Below are positions 17,101 to 28,665 of a DNA stretch of 31,206 nucleotides, in pieces. Numbering within the stretch: position 1 is the stretch's first letter; every line of letters begins with the position of its first letter. Origin of the DNA: Polychytrium aggregatum (Eukaryota; Chytridiomycota; Chytridiomycetes; Polychytriales). The stretch covers positions 1 to 31,206 of the forward strand of contig NW_026516492.1 in NCBI RefSeq assembly GCF_025602895.1, read 5' to 3'. A program made the position numbers and the translations under genes. The notes under the pieces are model-generated. The model had not been told where the DNA came from and did no database searches. It saw nothing but the letters and a program-made list of their open reading frames with translations.

Positions 17101-20100
17101 TCTGTACTATACCATTCTATACTATACCATTCTCTTCTCTTCTATACTATTCTATTCTCTTCTATTCTCTTCTATTCTATTCTAATAGATCATACAATAT
17201 AATAAAAGAGTATAGTAGTAGTATAGTAGTAGTATGGTAGTAGTAGTAGTAATAGTAGTAGTAGTAATAGTAGTAGAACATATACGGAGATAGAGGATAC
17301 CATAGGAGAGACTGCAGCAGCTTGCCCTATACCCGCCCAAAGCCTCTATAGTAGACTCCACTGGCTTCAAACACGAGCGTGATCGTGGATGCCGCGCACA
17401 TTGGGTGACCCGTACGTGGCCAGTACGTGGCCAGTACGTGCCCATTGGTTGTGCCCACCACGCATTGTAAAAAGTACCCAAACATATAGGCACCGAGGTC
17501 ACAGGGAGGTCACAGGGAGGTCACAGCCTACATAAAACAGCGTCGTCTGCTACCATGACTTGGACTTGGACACAGAGGAAGCGCGCCTCAGCATACAGAT
17601 CCCCATTGAAGATCAAACTGCTGTGATCTCATTATGGAATCTGTGATCTCGGCCCATCTTTTGGACCGCCCAGGCCTCTTCAATTTTAAAATTTCAAAAT
17701 CCAGCCAGGCATCCGGCTATGATCCACCCGTGATCCACCGCCCGTGATCCACCCGTGATTCCAGCCTATGGCCAGAGGGTTTTTTAAAATTTTAAAATTC
17801 TAGAGCCAAACCCTGGTCCTCCAGGTCCAAAGGACTTCACAGATCACAGACCCACTGTAGAGTGAGCCAGATAGAACTGCCTGGATCATATAGAAACCGA
17901 GGTCACAGGGAGGTCACAGTGCCGATAGACCCCAGCCATTCGCCCGTGATCCTCCCGTGATTCCAGCCTATGGCCAGAGGGTTTTTTTTTAAAATTTTAA
18001 AATTCTAGAGCCAAACCCTGGTCTCCAGGTCCAAAGGACTTCACAGATCACAGATCCACTATAGAGTGGGCCCGATAGAACTGGCTGGGTGATATAGAAT
18101 CCGAGGTCACAGCGAGATCACAGCGCCTATTCTATCTTAGCGATTCTTCGACTCTTCTGAGTACTACCGTCATCCTACACATCGCCTGTAGTATCCCCCC
18201 GTCACACACGTAGCACACGTAGCACACGTAGCACACGTATCACTGTTCCCACGCTTCTAGCGCGTATTCCCATCACTCGCCTGTTGCTGGAGTTCCCACA
18301 GTTCCCAGAGTACCCAGAGTACTCAAAGTATCCCCCGAAGTACCCAGAGTACTTCCCCAGCTACCCATGCTTCTGAACTGCCACTGGTACTGCCACAGGT
18401 CAGGTTTTAGCCTGAACCCAAGGCTCGAGTCTATACTGGAGCTCAGGCCTGGGTTAAGGCTAGGCTTTAGGGCTCAGGGTTTAGGCTGTTCCCAGACCTG
18501 CGCTCTTGTACCGCGCGTTCAGGCCTGGACTGGGGCTGGTGTTGGGGCAGTATATAGAGAGAACACTGCAAGAGCTGATGTCTATAGCCTTATCACGGCC
18601 CAGACCAAACCCTGACCAGACACCCATTACAGGCTGCAGCTTGACACTGAGCCTAAGAACCGGAGCCTAAAGCCTAGAGCCTAAAGCCTAAGTACCAAGG
18701 CCTAAAGCCCGTGGTCTCTGGCCTGGCCTGTGAGCAAGCCATGATATATTCAATCCTATTCAATTGTAGCTGTTTCTGTACTATACCATTCTATACTATA
18801 CCATTCTCTTCTCTTCTATACTATTCTATTCTCTTCTATTCTCTTCTATTCTATTCTAATAGATCATACAATATAATAAAAGAGTATAGTAGTAGTATAG
18901 TAGTAGTATGGTAGTAGTAGTAGTAATAGTAGTAGTAGTAATAGTAGTAGAACATATACGGAGATAGAGGATACCATAGGAGAGACTGCAGCAGCTTGCC
19001 CTATACCCGCCCAAAGCCTCTATAGTAGACTCCACTGGCTTCAAACACGAGCGTGATCGTGGATGCCGCGCACATTGGGTGACCCGTACGTGGCCAGTAC
19101 GTGGCCAGTACGTGCCCATTGGTTGTGCCCACCACGCATTGTAAAAAGTACCCAAACATATAGGCACCGAGGTCACAGGGAGGTCACAGGGAGGTCACAG
19201 CCTACATAAAACAGCGTCGTCTGCTACCATGACTTGGACTTGGACACAGAGGAAGCGCGCCTCAGCATACAGATCCCCATTGAAGATCAAACTGCTGTGA
19301 TCTCATTATGGAATCTGTGATCTCGGCCCATCTTTTGGACCGCCCAGGCCTCTTCAATTTTAAAATTTCAAAATCCAGCCAGGCATCCGGCTATGATCCA
19401 CCCGTGATCCACCGCCCGTGATCCACCCGTGATTCCAGCCTATGGCCAGAGGGTTTTTTAAAATTTTAAAATTCTAGAGCCAAACCCTGGTCCTCCAGGT
19501 CCAAAGGACTTCACAGATCACAGACCCACTGTAGAGTGAGCCAGATAGAACTGCCTGGATCATATAGAAACCGAGGTCACAGGGAGGTCACAGTGCCGAT
19601 AGACCCCAGCCATTCGCCCGTGATCCTCCCGTGATTCCAGCCTATGGCCAGAGGGTTTTTTTTTAAAATTTTAAAATTCTAGAGCCAAACCCTGGTCTCC
19701 AGGTCCAAAGGACTTCACAGATCACAGATCCACTATAGAGTGGGCCCGATAGAACTGGCTGGGTGATATAGAATCCGAGGTCACAGCGAGATCACAGCGC
19801 CTATTCTATCTTAGCGATTCTTCGACTCTTCTGAGTACTACCGTCATCCTACACATCGCCTGTAGTATCCCCCCGTCACACACGTAGCACACGTAGCACA
19901 CGTAGCACACGTATCACTGTTCCCACGCTTCTAGCGCGTATTCCCATCACTCGCCTGTTGCTGGAGTTCCCACAGTTCCCAGAGTACCCAGAGTACTCAA
20001 AGTATCCCCCGAAGTACCCAGAGTACTTCCCCAGCTACCCATGCTTCTGAACTGCCACTGGTACTGCCACAGGTCAGGTTTTAGCCTGAACCCAAGGCTC

Positions 20101-23100
20101 GAGTCTATACTGGAGCTCAGGCCTGGGTTAAGGCTAGGCTTTAGGGCTCAGGGTTTAGGCTGTTCCCAGACCTGCGCTCTTGTACCGCGCGTTCAGGCCT
20201 GGACTGGGGCTGGTGTTGGGGCAGTATATAGAGAGAACACTGCAAGAGCTGATGTCTATAGCCTTATCACGGCCCAGACCAAACCCTGACCAGACACCCA
20301 TTACAGGCTGCAGCTTGACACTGAGCCTAAGAACCGGAGCCTAAAGCCTAGAGCCTAAAGCCTAAGTACCAAGGCCTAAAGCCCGTGGTCTCTGGCCTGG
20401 CCTGTGAGCAAGCCATGATATATTCAATCCTATTCAATTGTAGCTGTTTCTGTACTATACCATTCTATACTATACCATTCTCTTCTCTTCTATACTATTC
20501 TATTCTCTTCTATTCTCTTCTATTCTATTCTAATAGATCATACAATATAATAAAAGAGTATAGTAGTAGTATAGTAGTAGTATGGTAGTAGTAGTAGTAA
20601 TAGTAGTAGTAGTAATAGTAGTAGAACATATACGGAGATAGAGGATACCATAGGAGAGACTGCAGCAGCTTGCCCTATACCCGCCCAAAGCCTCTATAGT
20701 AGACTCCACTGGCTTCAAACACGAGCGTGATCGTGGATGCCGCGCACATTGGGTGACCCGTACGTGGCCAGTACGTGGCCAGTACGTGCCCATTGGTTGT
20801 GCCCACCACGCATTGTAAAAAGTACCCAAACATATAGGCACCGAGGTCACAGGGAGGTCACAGGGAGGTCACAGCCTACATAAAACAGCGTCGTCTGCTA
20901 CCATGACTTGGACTTGGACACAGAGGAAGCGCGCCTCAGCATACAGATCCCCATTGAAGATCAAACTGCTGTGATCTCATTATGGAATCTGTGATCTCGG
21001 CCCATCTTTTGGACCGCCCAGGCCTCTTCAATTTTAAAATTTCAAAATCCAGCCAGGCATCCGGCTATGATCCACCCGTGATCCACCGCCCGTGATCCAC
21101 CCGTGATTCCAGCCTATGGCCAGAGGGTTTTTTAAAATTTTAAAATTCTAGAGCCAAACCCTGGTCCTCCAGGTCCAAAGGACTTCACAGATCACAGACC
21201 CACTGTAGAGTGAGCCAGATAGAACTGCCTGGATCATATAGAAACCGAGGTCACAGGGAGGTCACAGTGCCGATAGACCCCAGCCATTCGCCCGTGATCC
21301 TCCCGTGATTCCAGCCTATGGCCAGAGGGTTTTTTTTTAAAATTTTAAAATTCTAGAGCCAAACCCTGGTCTCCAGGTCCAAAGGACTTCACAGATCACA
21401 GATCCACTATAGAGTGGGCCCGATAGAACTGGCTGGGTGATATAGAATCCGAGGTCACAGCGAGATCACAGCGCCTATTCTATCTTAGCGATTCTTCGAC
21501 TCTTCTGAGTACTACCGTCATCCTACACATCGCCTGTAGTATCCCCCCGTCACACACGTAGCACACGTAGCACACGTAGCACACGTATCACTGTTCCCAC
21601 GCTTCTAGCGCGTATTCCCATCACTCGCCTGTTGCTGGAGTTCCCACAGTTCCCAGAGTACCCAGAGTACTCAAAGTATCCCCCGAAGTACCCAGAGTAC
21701 TTCCCCAGCTACCCATGCTTCTGAACTGCCACTGGTACTGCCACAGGTCAGGTTTTAGCCTGAACCCAAGGCTCGAGTCTATACTGGAGCTCAGGCCTGG
21801 GTTAAGGCTAGGCTTTAGGGCTCAGGGTTTAGGCTGTTCCCAGACCTGCGCTCTTGTACCGCGCGTTCAGGCCTGGACTGGGGCTGGTGTTGGGGCAGTA
21901 TATAGAGAGAACACTGCAAGAGCTGATGTCTATAGCCTTATCACGGCCCAGACCAAACCCTGACCAGACACCCATTACAGGCTGCAGCTTGACACTGAGC
22001 CTAAGAACCGGAGCCTAAAGCCTAGAGCCTAAAGCCTAAGTACCAAGGCCTAAAGCCCGTGGTCTCTGGCCTGGCCTGTGAGCAAGCCATGATATATTCA
22101 ATCCTATTCAATTGTAGCTGTTTCTGTACTATACCATTCTATACTATACCATTCTCTTCTCTTCTATACTATTCTATTCTCTTCTATTCTCTTCTATTCT
22201 ATTCTAATAGATCATACAATATAATAAAAGAGTATAGTAGTAGTATAGTAGTAGTATGGTAGTAGTAGTAGTAATAGTAGTAGTAGTAATAGTAGTAGAA
22301 CATATACGGAGATAGAGGATACCATAGGAGAGACTGCAGCAGCTTGCCCTATACCCGCCCAAAGCCTCTATAGTAGACTCCACTGGCTTCAAACACGAGC
22401 GTGATCGTGGATGCCGCGCACATTGGGTGACCCGTACGTGGCCAGTACGTGGCCAGTACGTGCCCATTGGTTGTGCCCACCACGCATTGTAAAAAGTACC
22501 CAAACATATAGGCACCGAGGTCACAGGGAGGTCACAGGGAGGTCACAGCCTACATAAAACAGCGTCGTCTGCTACCATGACTTGGACTTGGACACAGAGG
22601 AAGCGCGCCTCAGCATACAGATCCCCATTGAAGATCAAACTGCTGTGATCTCATTATGGAATCTGTGATCTCGGCCCATCTTTTGGACCGCCCAGGCCTC
22701 TTCAATTTTAAAATTTCAAAATCCAGCCAGGCATCCGGCTATGATCCACCCGTGATCCACCGCCCGTGATCCACCCGTGATTCCAGCCTATGGCCAGAGG
22801 GTTTTTTAAAATTTTAAAATTCTAGAGCCAAACCCTGGTCCTCCAGGTCCAAAGGACTTCACAGATCACAGACCCACTGTAGAGTGAGCCAGATAGAACT
22901 GCCTGGATCATATAGAAACCGAGGTCACAGGGAGGTCACAGTGCCGATAGACCCCAGCCATTCGCCCGTGATCCTCCCGTGATTCCAGCCTATGGCCAGA
23001 GGGTTTTTTTTTAAAATTTTAAAATTCTAGAGCCAAACCCTGGTCTCCAGGTCCAAAGGACTTCACAGATCACAGATCCACTATAGAGTGGGCCCGATAG

Positions 23101-26100
23101 AACTGGCTGGGTGATATAGAATCCGAGGTCACAGCGAGATCACAGCGCCTATTCTATCTTAGCGATTCTTCGACTCTTCTGAGTACTACCGTCATCCTAC
23201 ACATCGCCTGTAGTATCCCCCCGTCACACACGTAGCACACGTAGCACACGTAGCACACGTATCACTGTTCCCACGCTTCTAGCGCGTATTCCCATCACTC
23301 GCCTGTTGCTGGAGTTCCCACAGTTCCCAGAGTACCCAGAGTACTCAAAGTATCCCCCGAAGTACCCAGAGTACTTCCCCAGCTACCCATGCTTCTGAAC
23401 TGCCACTGGTACTGCCACAGGTCAGGTTTTAGCCTGAACCCAAGGCTCGAGTCTATACTGGAGCTCAGGCCTGGGTTAAGGCTAGGCTTTAGGGCTCAGG
23501 GTTTAGGCTGTTCCCAGACCTGCGCTCTTGTACCGCGCGTTCAGGCCTGGACTGGGGCTGGTGTTGGGGCAGTATATAGAGAGAACACTGCAAGAGCTGA
23601 TGTCTATAGCCTTATCACGGCCCAGACCAAACCCTGACCAGACACCCATTACAGGCTGCAGCTTGACACTGAGCCTAAGAACCGGAGCCTAAAGCCTAGA
23701 GCCTAAAGCCTAAGTACCAAGGCCTAAAGCCCGTGGTCTCTGGCCTGGCCTGTGAGCAAGCCATGATATATTCAATCCTATTCAATTGTAGCTGTTTCTG
23801 TACTATACCATTCTATACTATACCATTCTCTTCTCTTCTATACTATTCTATTCTCTTCTATTCTCTTCTATTCTATTCTAATAGATCATACAATATAATA
23901 AAAGAGTATAGTAGTAGTATAGTAGTAGTATGGTAGTAGTAGTAGTAATAGTAGTAGTAGTAATAGTAGTAGAACATATACGGAGATAGAGGATACCATA
24001 GGAGAGACTGCAGCAGCTTGCCCTATACCCGCCCAAAGCCTCTATAGTAGACTCCACTGGCTTCAAACACGAGCGTGATCGTGGATGCCGCGCACATTGG
24101 GTGACCCGTACGTGGCCAGTACGTGGCCAGTACGTGCCCATTGGTTGTGCCCACCACGCATTGTAAAAAGTACCCAAACATATAGGCACCGAGGTCACAG
24201 GGAGGTCACAGGGAGGTCACAGCCTACATAAAACAGCGTCGTCTGCTACCATGACTTGGACTTGGACACAGAGGAAGCGCGCCTCAGCATACAGATCCCC
24301 ATTGAAGATCAAACTGCTGTGATCTCATTATGGAATCTGTGATCTCGGCCCATCTTTTGGACCGCCCAGGCCTCTTCAATTTTAAAATTTCAAAATCCAG
24401 CCAGGCATCCGGCTATGATCCACCCGTGATCCACCGCCCGTGATCCACCCGTGATTCCAGCCTATGGCCAGAGGGTTTTTTAAAATTTTAAAATTCTAGA
24501 GCCAAACCCTGGTCCTCCAGGTCCAAAGGACTTCACAGATCACAGACCCACTGTAGAGTGAGCCAGATAGAACTGCCTGGATCATATAGAAACCGAGGTC
24601 ACAGGGAGGTCACAGTGCCGATAGACCCCAGCCATTCGCCCGTGATCCTCCCGTGATTCCAGCCTATGGCCAGAGGGTTTTTTTTTAAAATTTTAAAATT
24701 CTAGAGCCAAACCCTGGTCTCCAGGTCCAAAGGACTTCACAGATCACAGATCCACTATAGAGTGGGCCCGATAGAACTGGCTGGGTGATATAGAATCCGA
24801 GGTCACAGCGAGATCACAGCGCCTATTCTATCTTAGCGATTCTTCGACTCTTCTGAGTACTACCGTCATCCTACACATCGCCTGTAGTATCCCCCCGTCA
24901 CACACGTAGCACACGTAGCACACGTAGCACACGTATCACTGTTCCCACGCTTCTAGCGCGTATTCCCATCACTCGCCTGTTGCTGGAGTTCCCACAGTTC
25001 CCAGAGTACCCAGAGTACTCAAAGTATCCCCCGAAGTACCCAGAGTACTTCCCCAGCTACCCATGCTTCTGAACTGCCACTGGTACTGCCACAGGTCAGG
25101 TTTTAGCCTGAACCCAAGGCTCGAGTCTATACTGGAGCTCAGGCCTGGGTTAAGGCTAGGCTTTAGGGCTCAGGGTTTAGGCTGTTCCCAGACCTGCGCT
25201 CTTGTACCGCGCGTTCAGGCCTGGACTGGGGCTGGTGTTGGGGCAGTATATAGAGAGAACACTGCAAGAGCTGATGTCTATAGCCTTATCACGGCCCAGA
25301 CCAAACCCTGACCAGACACCCATTACAGGCTGCAGCTTGACACTGAGCCTAAGAACCGGAGCCTAAAGCCTAGAGCCTAAAGCCTAAGTACCAAGGCCTA
25401 AAGCCCGTGGTCTCTGGCCTGGCCTGTGAGCAAGCCATGATATATTCAATCCTATTCAATTGTAGCTGTTTCTGTACTATACCATTCTATACTATACCAT
25501 TCTCTTCTCTTCTATACTATTCTATTCTCTTCTATTCTCTTCTATTCTATTCTAATAGATCATACAATATAATAAAAGAGTATAGTAGTAGTATAGTAGT
25601 AGTATGGTAGTAGTAGTAGTAATAGTAGTAGTAGTAATAGTAGTAGAACATATACGGAGATAGAGGATACCATAGGAGAGACTGCAGCAGCTTGCCCTAT
25701 ACCCGCCCAAAGCCTCTATAGTAGACTCCACTGGCTTCAAACACGAGCGTGATCGTGGATGCCGCGCACATTGGGTGACCCGTACGTGGCCAGTACGTGG
25801 CCAGTACGTGCCCATTGGTTGTGCCCACCACGCATTGTAAAAAGTACCCAAACATATAGGCACCGAGGTCACAGGGAGGTCACAGGGAGGTCACAGCCTA
25901 CATAAAACAGCGTCGTCTGCTACCATGACTTGGACTTGGACACAGAGGAAGCGCGCCTCAGCATACAGATCCCCATTGAAGATCAAACTGCTGTGATCTC
26001 ATTATGGAATCTGTGATCTCGGCCCATCTTTTGGACCGCCCAGGCCTCTTCAATTTTAAAATTTCAAAATCCAGCCAGGCATCCGGCTATGATCCACCCG

Positions 26101-26325
26101 TGATCCACCGCCCGTGATCCACCCGTGATTCCAGCCTATGGCCAGAGGGTTTTTTAAAATTTTAAAATTCTAGAGCCAAACCCTGGTCCTCCAGGTCCAA
26201 AGGACTTCACAGATCACAGACCCACTGTAGAGTGAGCCAGATAGAACTGCCTGGATCATATAGAAACCGAGGTCACAGGGAGGTCACAGTGCCGATAGAC
26301 CCCAGCCATTCGCCCGTGATCCTCC
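14136..26325 (+). repeat. Satellite array 2: seven 1,674-bp units plus 472 bp of an eighth
   Basis: Units start at 14136, 15810, 17484, 19158, 20832, 22506 and 24180. The eighth starts at 25854 and is interrupted after 472 bp at GATCCTCC|TGTAGG, where the LTR of element B begins. The sequence and period equal those of array 1, so before the insertions the window was a continuous array of at least ten units. I see no gene in these 12 kb: the same three short frames recur in each full unit, which is expected for identical copies and gives no independent evidence of coding. Confidence 0.97.
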
Positions 26326-26634
26326 TGTAGGAGATGGTATCTCCGACGCTGTGCTGCGCGTACTGCGCGTACTGCGCGGCGCAGTGGGTCGTGACCTGTG
26401 CTGCGCTTTGCGTTTTCACGCACCGCAGGCAGGCCACCGCAGGGTATACCTGCGGGTTGCCCCCGTTCCCCCCGTTTGTCTGGAGTTCGGTTTTATCGTG
26501 AATAAACGTAAGTGCTCCCCGAGCTCACCCGTCCGCTAGAGTAGCCTAGCACCGCCCTGTTCTGCCCCGTCCTGTCTTGTCTTGTACCCCCTCCCTCCCC
26601 GTCTTGCCCCAACGTCCCAGTAGTGGACGTTACA
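26326..26634 (+). repeat. 5' LTR of element B (309 bp)
   Basis: The start is exact because the satellite sequence stops there (TGTAGGAGATGG). The end is inferred from TACA directly before the TGG of the PBS, giving TGTA...TACA ends. An AATAAA lies at 26501-26506 and is followed by a C/T-rich leader. No second LTR is in the window to confirm the right edge. Confidence 0.8.
26437..26455. promoter_or_regulatory. Perfect 7-bp palindrome with TATA in the loop (B LTR)
   Basis: CCGCAGG and CCTGCGG flank GTATA. It lies 46 bases upstream of AATAAA, so it may be the core promoter or an operator-like site. Function is inferred from position only. Confidence 0.4.
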
Positions 26635-26647
26635 TGGTAGCATCGGA
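26635..26647 (+). promoter_or_regulatory. Primer-binding site of element B (tRNA type)
   Basis: TGGTAGCATCGGA follows the LTR directly. TGGTAGC is complementary to a tRNA ending GCTACCA, as fungal initiator tRNA-Met does. The following bases do not obviously match that tRNA, so the primer identity is open. Confidence 0.6.
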
Positions 26648-26756
26648 AATCCTCGTCTTGTTTTCGTCCTGTTTGTCCTCTTTCTAGATCCTCAAGCTGG
26701 ATCCCGCCTCTCTTGCCGACCGACTCTCCTCTCTGTCCCTGGAGCCTGCCCCTGCC

Positions 26757-27578
26757 ATGAGCAACCCCCGCCCACTTCCGGAAGCCTTCCTCAAGACCTT
26801 CCGTGCCCCAGTGTTTACTGGGAAGAGCCGCTCCTCCTCGGTGGAGGACTGGCTGCAGCAACTCGAGGACTACCTCGATGCTGCCCAAGTCGCCCCCACC
26901 CACCACATCGTCGCCGCCAAGCTCTGCTTAAAGGACCAGGCGTACCGTTGGTACCGCCGCCAAGGGTTCGACGAGCAGAGCGAAGGTGTGTTTGACGACT
27001 TCAAGGACCGCCTCCGTCGCCGCTTCGGCAGCCCCAATGCTGAACTCATTGCCCGTGACAAGCTATACTCTCTCGTGCAGCGTGGTTCTGTGACCCGCTA
27101 CATCGAGGAGTTTGAAGACCTCTCCTCCCAGATTGAGGAGCTGGGCTCTGCTGATGCGATGTACCTCTTCCAGAAGGGCCTCAAGCCCAAGATCAGAGAG
27201 TACATCGCCAGCAACCCTGATGCCCGCAAGTCCCTGGACGTGATGATGGACGTTGCCGAGAACCTCGACAACGTCCAGTACCATGGCCGCCAGTTCTACC
27301 CGCAGCTGGCAGGCGGCCATCGGTCTCATCACGTCCCAGCCCGTCCGCCTCGCCCGGCCCCGCCCGCAAGACCCATGCCTGAGCCCATGGACGTTGACGT
27401 CAACGCCATGGAGGCTCGTGGCCCTCCCCGCTCCCGGTTCCAGCAAGCTGCCACTGTCTCCCCCAAGGACAGACAGAAGCAGGAGGACCTCCGCCATGGT
27501 TCCTGCTTCTTCTGTCACCGACCGGGACACCAGGCCAAGGAGTGCCCCATGAAGTCGGGAAACGGCCGACCCTACTAG
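26757..27578 (+). CDS. Gag of element B
   Basis: This is an intact frame of 273 residues, starting with the first ATG in a favourable context about 120 bases after the PBS. Residues about 15-175 match the retrotransposon Gag fold (DWLQQLEDYL, KDQAYRWYRR, FDDFKDRLRRRFG, SVTRYIEEFEDLSSQI, FQKGLKPKIREYI). A Pro-rich linker with PMPEPMDVDVNAM follows. The nucleocapsid knuckle is canonical: C250-x2-C253-x4-H258-x4-C263. The protein forms the particle shell and binds element RNA. It ends at TAG only 13 codons after the knuckle. The slippery site overlaps codons 267-269, so ribosomes that slip continue into Pol. The sequence is unlike the family-A Gag, so the two elements are not close relatives. 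Confidence 0.93.
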   Translation: MSNPRPLPEAFLKTFRAPVFTGKSRSSSVEDWLQQLEDYLDAAQVAPTHHIVAAKLCLKDQAYRWYRRQGFDEQSEGVFDDFKDRLRRRFGSPNAELIARDKLYSLVQRGSVTRYIEEFEDLSSQIEELGSADAMYLFQKGLKPKIREYIASNPDARKSLDVMMDVAENLDNVQYHGRQFYPQLAGGHRSHHVPARPPRPAPPARPMPEPMDVDVNAMEARGPPRSRFQQAATVSPKDRQKQEDLRHGSCFFCHRPGHQAKECPMKSGNGRPY

Positions 27579-27600
27579 GTGGCTCTGGAGCCCTAGTAGG
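27557..27600 (+). promoter_or_regulatory. -1 ribosomal frameshift signal between gag and pol of B
   Basis: The heptamer G-GGA-AAC (27557-27563) is in the gag frame exactly as the X-XXY-YYZ rule requires. A 7-base spacer follows, then a stem pairing CCTACTAGG (27571-27579) with CCTAGTAGG (27592-27600). The 12-base loop can extend the stem by GCT/AGC. The gag stop TAG lies inside the stem. Slipping one base back leads into the pol frame. Confidence 0.85.
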
Positions 27601-28665
27601 AGACCAACGCCGTGGATTGCTCAATGCAGTCCACGCGTCTCCAGAGGAAGTTCACCTCGCCCCCTCCCCCGAAGGAGAAACAAACCAAGTGTTGTGCGTC
27701 GTGCGAGAGGTGCATGGTGGCGCAAGCCGCCTGCCTCTCCACGAACGTGAAGAGAAAACCAAAATTGAAAACCAAAACAAAAAAGAAAATCAAGAACCCT
27801 TGAGGGACAGGACCGCCTGTGCCCTCACCCCTGTCAAGTCGTGTGTGTCGGATGCTTCCGACATGTGTCCGCAAGCCGTGGACGTCGTGTGCAATGGCGT
27901 GCTGACGCCGCAGGCCCCCGCAATGGCCGAACCCTATCCAAAATGTCCGAGTGGCCGTGATGAAGCCAACCAAGACCAAGTGTCGCCCGTTCCCCCAAGT
28001 CAAGTCATGGTGCAGGAGGCTGTGCAGGAGGACCATGAAGAGTCCCTGCTGTACCTCCCTGCCACCGTCCAAGGTCACACCGTCCGAATGATGGTGGACT
28101 CTGGAGCAAGCTGCAACTTTGTCAGCAGACGCTTGCTCCAGGAGCTCAACATACATGCAACCAAGAAGAAGTCGCCGATGAGTGTGGCGCTTGCAGACGA
28201 TCGTGTGCAGCAGTGCACACACCAAGTGGTCCTGCGAGTGGCCCTCCATCCCAAGTACCATCCTGTCCTGTTGTTCCAAGTGATCGACACCAAGTTCGAT
28301 GCCATCCTCGGCATGAGCTGGCTTGCTCGTGCCGAGCCGACTCCAGTCGTCGACTGGAAAGGCCGCACTGTCCGTGTTGGCCCTGACATTGTCCTGCAGG
28401 GCATGGCCTCACCCAACATGCCACCTCTCCTCTCAGCCATGCAATTCAAGAGGCTGATCAAGAAGGACACGTCGTTCCTCTGTGTCGTGCGTGAGGTCGA
28501 CGACACCGACCAAGCCGGTCCCGGTCCCCCGCCTGTGGTGACCAAGCTGCTCGACGAGTACAAGGACGTATTCCCCGACCAGTTGCCACAATGCCTGCCA
28601 CCCCAACGCACCGTCGATCATCGCATCGACATCGAACCAGGCTCGTCGCCTCCGTCAAGACCGAC
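27563..28665 (+). pseudogene. Pol of element B: protease and start of RT region, truncated by A3
   Basis: The frame is open from before the slippery site to the A3 junction. It begins after the -1 shift with RPTLLGG. A Lys/Glu/Asn-rich linker follows. Then comes a retropepsin with the active site MMVDSGASCNFVS (Asp-Ser-Gly, near 28097) and FDAILGMSWL near its end. After a spacer comes LLDEYKDVFPDQLP and HRIDIEPGSSPPSRP, the segment that precedes RT fingers in Ty3/gypsy Pol. There A3's LTR interrupts it. An open frame continues 529 bases into the LTR by chance and would add a non-native tail. LCVVREV occurs twice (27692-27712 and 28478-28498), flanking the protease domain; these may be processing sites. 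Confidence 0.9.
28661..28665 (+). other. Candidate left target site of A3 (CCGAC)
   Basis: These are the five bases before the A3 LTR. The matching copy would be outside the window, so this is an expectation from the family's 5-6 bp duplications only. Confidence 0.35.

Larger units (their letters stand above)
26326..28665 (+). mobile_element. Ty3/gypsy element B, 5' part, interrupted by A3
   Basis: This is a second, unrelated LTR retrotransposon on the plus strand, inserted in the eighth satellite unit. It shows a 309-bp LTR, a PBS beginning TGG, gag with a CCHC knuckle, a -1 frameshift signal, protease, and the first residues of the RT region. It breaks off at 28665 where the LTR of A3 starts (CAAGACCGAC|TGTTAG). 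The rest of pol and the 3' LTR must lie beyond the window, if they survive. The visible reading frames are unbroken, so B was in good condition when A3 hit it. Confidence 0.93.

Noticed and set aside
2696..26325. Array as ribosomal DNA intergenic spacer
   Set aside because: No 18S, 5.8S, 28S or 5S sequence is seen in any unit, and the 1,674-bp period has no room for an rRNA gene.
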